The translations under genes were made by a program, and so were the position numbers. The notes beneath the pieces are model-generated. The model was not told where the DNA came from. It searched no databases and saw only the letters and a list, made by a program, of their open reading frames with translations. A DNA stretch of 64,000 nt, from NCBI GenBank assembly GCA_017936885.1, contig JAGBEO010000033.1:62001-126000 (forward strand), written 5' to 3'. The first letter of the stretch is position 1. Each line of letters begins with the position of its first letter. This DNA is from Lachnospiraceae bacterium. GTDB lineage: Bacteria > Bacillota > Clostridia > Lachnospirales > Lachnospiraceae. Below, in pieces: positions 1-8,043 of the stretch.

Positions 1-1278
1 TATGAAAATATCAGACTTGCTTTATTTAGTTTAAAAGCCAATAAAATGCGTGCGCTTCTGACCATGCTTGGTATCATTATTGGAATTTCATCCGTCATTG
101 CGATCATGACGGTGGGCAATTCCATGACTGCCAGCGTATCTGATTCCATGGAATCTATGGGAGCCAATAACATTACAGTTGGGCTGCAGCAGAAAGCGGA
201 CGAGGAAGAGAGCACGGAAGAAGGATTGCAGTTTGGAGGTCCCGGCAGAATGAAAAGTGCGGAGGATGAAGATGGTTTTACCTATGAAATGCTGGAAAAT
301 TACTGTGAAACCTATGCTGATTCCATTCAGGCCATTTCCGCATCCGAGAATATGGGAAGCGGGCAGATTCTGGAGGGCAGTCTGTATGCCAATGTATCTG
401 CTACAGGCACCAGCCTGGGATATTTTCTTGCCAACAGTGTTGATATCCTTTCGGGAAGATTTTTTCAGGAGAGAGAGTTTGATGATGGGGCCATGGTTGC
501 GTTAATTTCTGACCTTGCAGTGGATAATATGTTTGAGGGAGATGACGAGGCAGCAGTAGGCAGTCAGATTCAGGTCAATATCGGGGATAAGTATTACAAT
601 TTCACAGTAGTGGGGGTCTATGAGTACGACCAGTCCTCTATGGGGTTTTCCTCTTCGTCCGCACAGGATACCACGACTGCCATGTACATTCCGTTAAAAA
701 CAGCCAAGGAGCTGAATCACACGGAGAATTATCTGCAGTTTACCGTGGTAACCGCGACCGGTGTAGATCCGGAGGAATTTACGGAAACGACGGAGAATTT
801 TTTTGCTGCGTACTATAGAAATAACCGTGATTTTGAACCTTCCGCGTTCAGTATGTCCTCTATGGTGGAGGAGATGACATCCATGCTGAGCACCATTACT
901 TTGGCAATTTCGGTGATCGCCGGTATTGCGCTGCTGGTAGGCGGTATCGGCGTGATGAATATTATGCTGGTATCCATCACGGAGCGTACAAGAGAGATCG
1001 GTACCCGCAAGGCATTGGGAGCGCCTAACAGTTCTATCAGACTGCAATTTATCGTGGAATCTATTGTGATCTGCCTGATCGGCGGTATCATTGGCATTAT
1101 CTTGGGCGTGGCGCTTGGTATCGGCTTTGCAGGCTTTTTAGGTACTTCGGCTAAACCTTCCATCGACAGTATCATCTTATCGCTCACGTTTTCTATGGCA
1201 ATCGGCGTGTTTTTCGGGTATTATCCGGCGAACAAGGCGGCTAAGATGGACCCGATAGAGGCACTGCGGTACGAATAA
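1..1278 (+). CDS. MacB/FtsX-type ABC transporter permease (5' end outside window)
   Basis: The reading frame is open from base 1, so the start lies upstream; an internal ATG at 46 falls inside conserved sequence and is not the likely start. About 425 residues are visible. The first visible residues are a short cytoplasmic piece followed by a membrane segment (LGIIIGISSVIAIMTVG), then a large extracytoplasmic MacB_PCD-like domain, then an FtsX domain with three membrane segments. The segment ERTREIGTRKALGA and the ending DPIEALRYE are typical of MacB/YknZ-like permeases. In the family, such permeases work with a separate ATPase and often a membrane-fusion protein to export peptides or antimicrobials; those genes would be upstream and are not visible. 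The substrate cannot be told from this sequence. Confidence 0.88.
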   Translation, partial: YENIRLALFSLKANKMRALLTMLGIIIGISSVIAIMTVGNSMTASVSDSMESMGANNITVGLQQKADEEESTEEGLQFGGPGRMKSAEDEDGFTYEMLENYCETYADSIQAISASENMGSGQILEGSLYANVSATGTSLGYFLANSVDILSGRFFQEREFDDGAMVALISDLAVDNMFEGDDEAAVGSQIQVNIGDKYYNFTVVGVYEYDQSSMGFSSSSAQDTTTAMYIPLKTAKELNHTENYLQFTVVTATGVDPEEFTETTENFFAAYYRNNRDFEPSAFSMSSMVEEMTSMLSTITLAISVIAGIALLVGGIGVMNIMLVSITERTREIGTRKALGAPNSSIRLQFIVESIVICLIGGIIGIILGVALGIGFAGFLGTSAKPSIDSIILSLTFSMAIGVFFGYYPANKAAKMDPIEALRYE

Positions 1279-1293
1279 CGGTGCCGGAGGCTA

Positions 1294-1322
1294 TTGACAG
1301 ATTTCCGAAAATGGAAGAAAAT
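1294..1322 (+). promoter_or_regulatory. possible promoter for the CobW GTPase pair
   Basis: A perfect -35 TTGACA (1294-1299) is followed after 17 bases by GAAAAT (1317-1322), a poor -10. It lies between the permease stop and the first GTPase gene. No clear Zur-type operator was recognised nearby. Weak assignment. Confidence 0.3.
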
Positions 1323-1411
1323 AATAAGGTATGCATCATAAGAGTATGTAACAGAAGAGCCAAGGCTGGATTGCAGTGGTGCAACAGCATGTTCTTCCAA
1401 GGAGGAATACA

Positions 1412-2572
1412 ATGACGAAGATTGACATCGTTTCCGGATTCTTAGGAGCCGGAAAAACAACATTAATCAAGAAGCTTCTGAAAGAGGCTTTGGCAGACAC
1501 GAAAGTTGTGTTAATAGAGAACGAATTCGGCGAGATCGGCATTGACGGCGGTTTTTTGAAAGAGGCAGGTATCGAGATTAAGGAGATGAATTCCGGCTGT
1601 ATCTGCTGTTCGTTAGTAGGTGACTTCGGAACTTCCTTAAAAGAGGTGCTGGATACTTACACACCGGAGAGAATTCTGATTGAGCCGTCAGGTGTAGGTA
1701 AGTTGTCCGATGTTATGAAAGCGGTGCAGGATGCCATGACAGACCGGGAAGTGGAGCTTAACAGTGCGGTGGCTGTGGTAGATGCCTGCAAGTGCAAGAT
1801 GTACATTAAGAATTTCGGGGAGTTCTTTATCAATCAGATAGAACATGCCGGAACGATTATCTTAAGCAGAACAGATAAGCTTAGCGAAGAGAAATTGGCT
1901 GCCTGTGTTGCCATGATCCGTGAACATAATGAAAAAGCTACGATTATCACAACACCCTGGGATGCATTGGAAGGACAAGATATCTTGGAGACCATTGAGG
2001 GTGCCAAGGATCTGGAGGCAGAACTGATGAAAGAAGTGCTGGCGCATCATGAGGAGCATCATCACGATCACGGCCCTGACTGCACCTGCGGCTGCCATGA
2101 CCACGACCGCGATCATGAGCATCACGACCACGATCACAATGATCACGAGCACGACCACGATCATCACGATCACGATCATGAGCATCACGACCACGATCAC
2201 AATGCTCACGAGCATCACCATCACCATGATCATGGCCCTGACTGCACCTGCGGCTGCCACGACCATGACCAAGAGGGACATCATCACCACCATGCAGACG
2301 AGATATTTACAAGCTGGGGCTTAGAGACACCGTCTGTTTACAGTAAAGAAGATATCGAGCATATTCTGACTGAGTTGGATAAGGATGAGGTGTACGGTCT
2401 GGTACTTCGTGCGAAAGGCATGGTTCCTTCCACGGACGGCGGATGGATTTATTTCGACTATGTGCCGGAAGAGAGTAATGTGAGAAGCGGAAAACCTGAT
2501 GTGACAGGTAAATTCTGTGTGATCGGCTCCAAGCTTCATGAAGATAAGCTGGCTGAACTGTTCAGAAAATAG
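1412..2572 (+). CDS. CobW/ZNG-family GTPase with long His/Cys-rich metal-binding arm
   Basis: COG0523 P-loop GTPase, a family of zinc, cobalt or nickel chaperones that insert metal into client enzymes using GTP. Start ATG 1412 follows a good site (AAGGAGGAA); the frame runs further upstream from a GTG without a ribosome site. Walker A GFLGAGKTT is at residues 9-17, the family CxCC metal motif CICC at 63-66, and the guanine-specificity motif SRTD at 152-155. Residues 212-295 are an extreme His/Asp arm that contains the block HHDHGPDCTCGCHDHD twice (about 217-232 and 271-286), giving two CTCGC clusters. A CobW_C domain closes the protein (about 296-386). It is followed 20 bases later by a second CobW-like GTPase, so the two probably act together in metal handling. 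Which metal is not shown by the sequence; zinc is the usual guess. Confidence 0.9.
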   Translation: MTKIDIVSGFLGAGKTTLIKKLLKEALADTKVVLIENEFGEIGIDGGFLKEAGIEIKEMNSGCICCSLVGDFGTSLKEVLDTYTPERILIEPSGVGKLSDVMKAVQDAMTDREVELNSAVAVVDACKCKMYIKNFGEFFINQIEHAGTIILSRTDKLSEEKLAACVAMIREHNEKATIITTPWDALEGQDILETIEGAKDLEAELMKEVLAHHEEHHHDHGPDCTCGCHDHDRDHEHHDHDHNDHEHDHDHHDHDHEHHDHDHNAHEHHHHHDHGPDCTCGCHDHDQEGHHHHHADEIFTSWGLETPSVYSKEDIEHILTELDKDEVYGLVLRAKGMVPSTDGGWIYFDYVPEESNVRSGKPDVTGKFCVIGSKLHEDKLAELFRK

Positions 2573-2592
2573 CAGATAGGAAGGATGTGGAC

Positions 2593-3528
2593 ATGCTGAT
2601 GAAACCAGTCTACATGATTAACGGTTTTTTAGAAAGCGGCAAGACGGAATTTATTACGTATACACTGGCACAGCCTTATTTTCAGGTAAGAGGTAAGACT
2701 CTTTTGATTCTTTGCGAAGAAGGGGAGAATGAGTATGACCCGGAACTGCTTAAGGCAAGCCGGACAGAGCTGGAACTGATCGAGGATGAAGAAGCATTTA
2801 CAGCGAATAAACTGATTGAATTGGAGAAAAAATATAAGCCGGAGCGGATTATCATTGAATACAACGGTATGTGGAATTATAAAGAGATGAAGCTGCCGTG
2901 GCATTGGAAGATTGAGCAGCAGATTACGACGATAGATGCCTCCACCTTCCCTATGTATTTTACCAATATGAAATCCTTGCTGGCAGAGCAGATCCGCAAG
3001 TCAGAGCTTATTATCTTTAACCGCTGTGACGGTGTGGAGGATCTTAGTAGCTATAAGCGAAACATCAAGGCGATCAACCCGAAGGCGGAGATTGTATTTG
3101 AGGACTCCAACGGAGAAATCAATGAGATTATGGAAGATGATCTGCCTTATGATTTAAAAGCGCCGATTATAGAATTGAATAACGAAGGTTATGGAATTTG
3201 GTATCTGGATTCTCTCGACCATTTAGAGCGTTACGAAGGGAAAACGATTCAGTTTACCGCTATGGTTTTAAAACCAAAGCAGTTCCCGAAAGGATATTTC
3301 GTGCCGGGTCGTATGGCAATGACCTGCTGCGCTGAAGATATGGCATTTCTGGGCTTTGCCTGTGAATATGACAAGGCAGATACCCTGACGGACAAACAGT
3401 GGGTTAAGGTAACCGCCAAGGTGGCTAAGGAATACTTCGCAGACTATGACGGTGAAGGCCCGGTACTGCATGCAGTCAGTGTAGAACAGACGAAAGCGCC
3501 GAAAGAGGAAGTTATCAGTTTTACGTAA
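2593..3528 (+). CDS. CobW-like GTPase fused to a DUF1980/TIGR03943-like C-terminal domain
   Basis: N-terminal CobW_N-like GTPase with Walker A GFLESGKT (residues 11-18); the CxCC motif of the preceding GTPase is absent. The C-terminal ~100 residues (about 205-305) have the pattern of the DUF1980/TIGR03943 soluble domain: a GKTIQFTAMV strand, a VPGRMAMTCCAED motif, and a WVKVTAKV strand. In the family, TIGR03943 proteins normally pair with a DUF318-type permease and are linked to zinc homeostasis. ATG 2593 is chosen because AGGAAGG sits 8 bases upstream; a GTG at 2587 is also possible. It is co-directional with, and 20 bases from, the His-rich GTPase, and ends at a strong terminator. The domain assignment is by eye and is inference. 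Confidence 0.8.
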   Translation: MLMKPVYMINGFLESGKTEFITYTLAQPYFQVRGKTLLILCEEGENEYDPELLKASRTELELIEDEEAFTANKLIELEKKYKPERIIIEYNGMWNYKEMKLPWHWKIEQQITTIDASTFPMYFTNMKSLLAEQIRKSELIIFNRCDGVEDLSSYKRNIKAINPKAEIVFEDSNGEINEIMEDDLPYDLKAPIIELNNEGYGIWYLDSLDHLERYEGKTIQFTAMVLKPKQFPKGYFVPGRMAMTCCAEDMAFLGFACEYDKADTLTDKQWVKVTAKVAKEYFADYDGEGPVLHAVSVEQTKAPKEEVISFT

Positions 3529-3554
3529 GAAATTTCAGTGTAATTATATTTTGG

Positions 3555-3588
3555 AAAAGACACATAAACCCAATTTATGTGTCTTTTT
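3555..3588 (+). terminator. intrinsic terminator of the GTPase pair
   Basis: AAAAGACACATAAA pairs with TTTATGTGTCTTTT around a five-base loop and runs into a T tract. It lies 26 bases after the second GTPase stop. Confidence 0.9.
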
Positions 3589-3657
3589 GTACAATTAAAA
3601 TTATGCTGTGACAAGTTTCACAAATGCCTGAATATCAGGAAGACAGTAAGGAGAACT

Positions 3658-4422
3658 ATGGCAGACGATAAAGAGCTACAACAATGGAAGAAACGTCTTA
3701 CAGAACTGGCAGAGCGTTCCTACAGCCATGGAGTATATACATTCACGCCCTTTTTAGGCTTGTCTGAGCAGCAGGCTTTCTATGCAATCCGGCAAGAGAT
3801 TTCTTATGCAGGGTGCAGTATGGAAGGTGGAAGCCCATTATGTGAGCGGAAGATGATTCGGTTTGGTTTAGAGGAGAATCTGGGATATGTAGAAGAGTAT
3901 CCGATTGCCTGTCTTAAAGTGGAACCGCTTACGCCGAAGTTTGCGGAGCAATTGACTCACCGGGATTTCTTAGGTGCCATCATGAATCTTGGCATTGAGC
4001 GCGATACGGTGGGAGATATTTTTGTGCAGGAGAAATCGGCGTATGTTTTTTGTCAGGAATCCATCGCCTCCTATCTGATGGAGAATCTTAATCAGGTGAA
4101 ACATACCCGTGTAAAATGCACGATTACGGAAGTGACGGAAGAACTGAGGTCTCCGACGCTTGAGAGCGTTTCTCTGTCTGTGGCATCACCCAGAATTGAC
4201 GGAGTAGTATCGAAACTGTATAATATTGCTCGTAGCCAGAGTATTGAGTTGTTTCGTTTGGGCAGAGTCTTCGTCAATGGAAAACTGATGGAAAATAACA
4301 GCTATGCGTTGAAAGAGGGAAATGCGGTGACTGTGAGAGGGTTTGGTAAGTTTATCTACAGCGGAGAGCAGGGAGAGACACGCAAAGGGAAAATCCGCAT
4401 TTGTGTTGAGGTGTATAAGTAG
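3658..4422 (+). CDS. ylmH: YlmH-type S4-domain RNA-binding protein
   Basis: 254-residue homologue of B. subtilis YlmH, an S4-domain protein that associates with the 50S ribosome and has been linked to ribosome quality control and to cell division clusters. The N-terminal part matches the YlmH family (segment YTFTPFLGLSEQQAF). The S4 domain covers roughly residues 190-240 and includes ELFRLGRVFVNGK. Start ATG 3658 follows AAGGAGAACT; the frame continues upstream without a ribosome site. In bacilli ylmH sits in the sepF-ylmG-divIVA cluster, but here it stands alone after a terminator. Another gene of the same ribosome-quality pathway, rqcH, lies at 38.2-40.1 kb. Confidence 0.88.
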   Translation: MADDKELQQWKKRLTELAERSYSHGVYTFTPFLGLSEQQAFYAIRQEISYAGCSMEGGSPLCERKMIRFGLEENLGYVEEYPIACLKVEPLTPKFAEQLTHRDFLGAIMNLGIERDTVGDIFVQEKSAYVFCQESIASYLMENLNQVKHTRVKCTITEVTEELRSPTLESVSLSVASPRIDGVVSKLYNIARSQSIELFRLGRVFVNGKLMENNSYALKEGNAVTVRGFGKFIYSGEQGETRKGKIRICVEVYK

Positions 4423-4524
4423 TTTTCCTTCTTATTGCTTTGGAAAGACAATATGTCCATGCTCTTGTAGTGATATTTGGATGTTAGTTTACATAATTCA
4501 TACTTAAAGAGGAGATAAAGTTAT

Positions 4525-5445
4525 ATGGTTCGTTATACGATAGTTCACTGGTTGTTTTTCTTTTATATTTACTGTTTCTTTGGCTGGTGCTTTGAATCGA
4601 CTTATGTATCGATCAAATCTAAGAAACTGGTAAACCGCGGGTTTATGCGGGGGCCGTTTTTGCCGTTGTATGGCAGTGGTGCTATGATGATGTATGTAGT
4701 TTCCCTGCCTTTTCAAAGCAACATAGTACTTACTTACATAGCAGGTGTTATTGGCGCTACAGCATTGGAATATGTGACCGGTGTGACGATGGAAACCCTG
4801 TTTAAAGTCAGATATTGGGATTATTCCTCAAAACCATTCAATTTTCAGGGGCATATTTGCTTAAGCTCTTCCATTGCATGGGGATTTCTGACCATATTGA
4901 TGACCAGGGTGATCCATAAGCCGATTGAGAGAGTGGTCATGGCGATTCCGCCAAACTATTTGTTGTGTATGACGATTGTGATTACGGTTTATATGGTGGC
5001 AGACTTTACGCTGTCCTTTAAGGCGGCTATGGATCTGCGCGATATTCTGGTAAAAATGGAGAAAGCCAGGGAAGAGATGGTCCGCATGCAGCGCAGGCTG
5101 GATGTAATCATTGCTTTTAATAACGAAGAGAAGGAACTAAAGAGACAGGAGAGAGAAGAACGCATCAGCGAGTTGACAGCAGGCTTAGAACAGCGCTTTG
5201 CCAGCTTGAAAGAGATTGCCCAGAACAAGCCATCCGCATATGGTGAGAGTGTCAGAGAAGAGATTGCGGAGCTACGTGCCAAATATAATATCTATATAGA
5301 GAAAAGAAGCCATTACAGAGATATGCTTGACTTCTATAAACGTGATATGATCCGCAACAATCCTATGATGGCATCTCATAAGTTTAAAGACGCATTTGAG
5401 GAACTGAAAAACGCGGTAAGCAATAGAAAAGATTCCCAATCATAA
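4525..5445 (+). CDS. CmpB-like (PF06541) integral membrane protein with C-terminal coiled coil
   Basis: 306 residues. The first ~165 form about five hydrophobic segments with the hallmark FFGWCFESTYVSIKSKK and NRGFMRGPFLPLYGSG of the putative ABC-transporter type IV/CmpB family. From about residue 170 the protein becomes a charged helical coiled coil (KAREEMVRMQRRLD, ERISELTAGLEQRF) that is probably cytoplasmic. No ATPase partner is adjacent, so an ABC role is unsupported. Start ATG 4525 follows AGAGGAGATAAAG. The stop overlaps a bidirectional terminator shared with the convergent PHP gene. Function unknown. Confidence 0.75.
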   Translation: MVRYTIVHWLFFFYIYCFFGWCFESTYVSIKSKKLVNRGFMRGPFLPLYGSGAMMMYVVSLPFQSNIVLTYIAGVIGATALEYVTGVTMETLFKVRYWDYSSKPFNFQGHICLSSSIAWGFLTILMTRVIHKPIERVVMAIPPNYLLCMTIVITVYMVADFTLSFKAAMDLRDILVKMEKAREEMVRMQRRLDVIIAFNNEEKELKRQEREERISELTAGLEQRFASLKEIAQNKPSAYGESVREEIAELRAKYNIYIEKRSHYRDMLDFYKRDMIRNNPMMASHKFKDAFEELKNAVSNRKDSQS

Positions 5446-5462
5446 GTTATTGGGAATCTTTT
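5428..5462. terminator. bidirectional terminator between convergent genes
   Basis: AAAGATTCCCAAT and ATTGGGAATCTTTT form a 13-base stem with T runs on both strands. It overlaps the last codons of both the CmpB-like gene (+) and the PHP gene (-). Confidence 0.88.
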
Positions 5463-6280
5463 AACGTAGTGTAACGGGATTTGACACGTTGGTTGGCGCG
5501 TATGGAATCAACGATATGGTTTTCCACCAATTCCAGGTTTCTTGCTTTGCGGCGCAAGAGTGCCAGCGTTTTATTATACACCCAGAAAGAGTATACCAGA
5601 ACATTGTTGATTTTTCCGAGTTTGGCTTTGGTGGTATGAGTGTAATGTCTGCCGCCTACCATGGTTGTTTTACCGGACAGTATATAATTAATCAAATCTG
5701 TCTCTGATAAGATATCCTCCTGCAAGATTGTATAGCCCAGTCCTGCGCAGTCTGCTTTATGGGAATCGCTGCCGCCGAAGCAGGGAAGCCCGAACTTTTC
5801 GGCGATTGTCATGGCACGCATATTGGAATCAGCATCTTCACAGGCATTATATCCTTCGATAAAGTCAAATTTTTTATAGATCTTTTCGGATATTTTCCCG
5901 CGAAGCGTATTGCCGATGCTTAAGAATTTCTCACCGCAAGGATGTGCGGGACCTAAGATACCGCCATAATGATGTACAATTTCAATCAACAGTGCTACGG
6001 GAAGTCCACGGAGCTCCAAGATAGGCAGTTTGACACCGGTAGGCATGATAATCAGCATATGTCCGGCATCTATGGTATCATATTCAATGCCCTTGAGAAC
6101 CAAGAAGTCTTCCGGTTTATGAGAGAGCTTCTGATAGTAACGGTACGCTTTATAAGAGTCGTGATCTGTAATCAGCATACCGTGATAACCCTTTTCCTTT
6201 AATATTTCAATATTTTCCAACAGTTCCAGTTTGCCATCCGGTGAGCCTTCCCTGGTATGGCAGTGCATGTCCAGTTTCAT
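5447..6280 (-). CDS. PHP-domain metal-dependent phosphoesterase
   Basis: 277-residue PHP-domain protein. Metal-ligand motifs are visible: HCHTREGSPDG at the N-terminus (His6, His8), ITDHDSY near residue 40, the HPCGEK motif in the middle, and GGSDSH toward the end. In the family these bind two or three divalent metals and hydrolyse phosphoesters (histidinol phosphate, nucleotides or 3',5'-bisphosphates); the substrate here cannot be assigned. Start ATG (complement of 6278-6280) follows GAAAGGG. It is transcribed toward the CmpB-like gene and shares its terminator. Confidence 0.85.
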   Translation of the reverse strand: MKLDMHCHTREGSPDGKLELLENIEILKEKGYHGMLITDHDSYKAYRYYQKLSHKPEDFLVLKGIEYDTIDAGHMLIIMPTGVKLPILELRGLPVALLIEIVHHYGGILGPAHPCGEKFLSIGNTLRGKISEKIYKKFDFIEGYNACEDADSNMRAMTIAEKFGLPCFGGSDSHKADCAGLGYTILQEDILSETDLINYILSGKTTMVGGRHYTHTTKAKLGKINNVLVYSFWVYNKTLALLRRKARNLELVENHIVDSIRANQRVKSRYTTLKDSQ

Positions 6281-6418
6281 TCAAAACCCTTTCTATCCTT
6301 ATATTTCATATTTATTCTAGATTTATTCTAACCTTTTTTGCCGGAAAAAGCTATAGATTTAACGGAACTTTACAGGAAGTTCTTAGCAACTTTACATTTT
6401 TTTTGCATAACTTATCTA

Positions 6419-6447
6419 TTGACAATTCCTTTTAGATGGATTAAAGT
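6419..6447 (+). promoter_or_regulatory. promoter of the trp T-box transcript
   Basis: TTGACA (6419-6424), 17-base spacer, TAAAGT (6442-6447). Transcription would begin around 6454, just before the T-box Stem I. Confidence 0.7.
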
Positions 6448-6469
6448 ATAAGAAATTTAGTAAATCAGT

Positions 6470-6757
6470 TATATCAAAACCTGTGAGAAAGAGTAGTAGG
6501 AACAGGCAGACTGTCACAGAGAGCCGCAGATGGTGGGAAGCGGTACAGAGGCTGTTGTGAATGGACTTTCGAGGCTGACCTGAAATCATAATTGTATGAC
6601 AGTAGGAGTCGGCGGGAACCGCACCCGTTACCCAGGCGGCATATATGTTCTGTATATGTAATGAGGTGGACGTGATCATAGATCCGTCAAGTTGAGTGGT
6701 ACCGCGATAATACATTAGTTTATTACCGTCTCAAGCATTGGCTTGGGGCGGTTTTTA
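6470..6757 (+). promoter_or_regulatory. T-box riboswitch, tryptophan-type (UGG specifier)
   Basis: Hallmarks in order: the Stem I element GAGTAGTAGG, the AGAGAG GA-motif, and a distal loop ending GGTGGGAAGCGG. The specifier loop reads GAATGGACTTTCGAG, which places UGG (6562-6564) as the specifier codon, meaning Trp. The conserved T-box TGAGTGGTACCGCG is at 6693-6706. The terminator hairpin ACCGTCTCAAGC/GCTTGGGGCGGT plus a T run is at 6725-6757. Uncharged tRNA-Trp should stabilise the antiterminator and switch on the transporter genes. The specifier reading agrees with the downstream TrpXYZ-type importer. The acceptor-binding UGGU (6697-6700) would pair with discriminator A, or by wobble with G. 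Confidence 0.93.
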
Positions 6758-6823
6758 TATTTTATTTTTATTATAAGAAAAGTGCGTAAAGCGTGCTTTT
6801 CGCCATTGATAAGGAGGATTATT

Positions 6824-7966
6824 ATGAAAAAGAAAACAGCAGCACTATTCATGACAATTGCAATGACAGCAGCCCTGGTAAGCGGCTGCGGCAGCAATGA
6901 GGCGGCAGACAACAGCGCTGCATCCACAGAGGAAGCTTCAGCGGAAACAGCAGAAGATGCATCTGCGGCAGAAACTTCCGAGACAGAAGAAACAGGGGAA
7001 GCAACAGAAGCAGAAAGCAGTGCCGAAGAAGGGGCTGCTTATAAGGTAGGCATTGTACAGTATGTGGATGATGCGTCCTTAAATCAGATTGAGACAGCGA
7101 TTGAGGCAGAATTAGATGCAAAAGCCGCAGAATTGGGCGTAACATTTGATTACAGCGATTATACCTACAACGGTCAGGCAGATTCTACAACCTTGAATCA
7201 GATTGCAACAGAATTGATCGCATCGGAAGTGGATGTGATCGTTCCGATCGCTACGCCCACAGCTATGATTATGCAGAATGCTACGGCAGATAATCAGATT
7301 CCTGTTGTGTTCTCTGCGGTATCCGATCCGGTGGGAGCCGGACTTGTGGCAAGTCTGGATGCGCCCGGTTCCAATATTACAGGAACTTCTGACGCTTTAA
7401 ATACCAAGGCGGTTATGGATTTAATGTTTGCAGCGAATCCGGACATCAAGAAGGTTGGTCTTTTATACAATAAGAGTGAGGATGCTTCCAAGACACCTAT
7501 TGAAGAAGCAAAAGCATATTGCGAAGAAAAAGGTGTGGAAGTGATCGAGAAGACAGGTACTACCAATGATGAGATTTCCCTTGCGGCAGATGCATTGGTT
7601 GCAGGCGGCGCAGAGGCAGTCTTTACACCTACTGATAATACGGTTATGACAGCAGAACTTGCTATTTATGAGAAATTTATTGACGCCGGTATCCCTCATT
7701 ATACAGGGGCAGATTCCTTCGCATTAAACGGTGCTTTCTTAGGATTCGGTGTAAACTATGTTGATCTTGGTACGGCTACGGCTGATATGGTAGTTGATAT
7801 TTTAGTGAATGGTGCAGATCCTGCAAGTACGGCTGTCGTTATGCTGGATAACGGTATTGCAACTGTCAATACAGAGACAGCAGAAGCAATCGGTTTAGAT
7901 TACAGCATGTTTGAAAGTATGTGTGCAGAAGTAAAGGAAACAGTAACTGCGGAAGAATTTGAATAA
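6824..7966 (+). CDS. trpX: tryptophan ABC transporter substrate-binding lipoprotein (TrpX-like)
   Basis: 380-residue ABC_sub_bind (PF04392) protein. The signal peptide MKKKTAALFMTIAMTAAL ends in a lipobox VSGC with Cys22, so it is a membrane-anchored lipoprotein. A 45-residue Ala/Glu/Ser linker follows, then the type I binding fold beginning YKVGIVQYVDD. Start ATG 6824 follows AAGGAGGATT, and the T-box terminator lies between promoter and gene. TrpX proteins bind aromatic amino acids, chiefly tryptophan; the Trp-type T-box supports that substrate. It is the first gene of a three-gene importer. Confidence 0.88.
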   Translation: MKKKTAALFMTIAMTAALVSGCGSNEAADNSAASTEEASAETAEDASAAETSETEETGEATEAESSAEEGAAYKVGIVQYVDDASLNQIETAIEAELDAKAAELGVTFDYSDYTYNGQADSTTLNQIATELIASEVDVIVPIATPTAMIMQNATADNQIPVVFSAVSDPVGAGLVASLDAPGSNITGTSDALNTKAVMDLMFAANPDIKKVGLLYNKSEDASKTPIEEAKAYCEEKGVEVIEKTGTTNDEISLAADALVAGGAEAVFTPTDNTVMTAELAIYEKFIDAGIPHYTGADSFALNGAFLGFGVNYVDLGTATADMVVDILVNGADPASTAVVMLDNGIATVNTETAEAIGLDYSMFESMCAEVKETVTAEEFE

Positions 7967-8043
7967 ATTGACGGACAGATGATTGCAGGACGTATTCATA
8001 TCGGTTGTAATTGTTTGAGTTTAACAGATAAAGCGAGGGTCTC

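Noticed and set aside
813-1187. Antisense frame over the FtsX domain of the permease
   Set aside because: Mirror of the conserved membrane-coding sequence; no start signals.
1371-1384. Inverted repeat TTGCA-GTGG-TGCAA before the first GTPase
   Set aside because: Short stems, no match to a Zur or other metal-regulator box that I know; kept out of the features.
1862-2324. Long frames on both strands across the His-rich segment
   Set aside because: They are shadows of the His/Asp codon repeats of the CobW GTPase; they lack ribosome sites and any family pattern.
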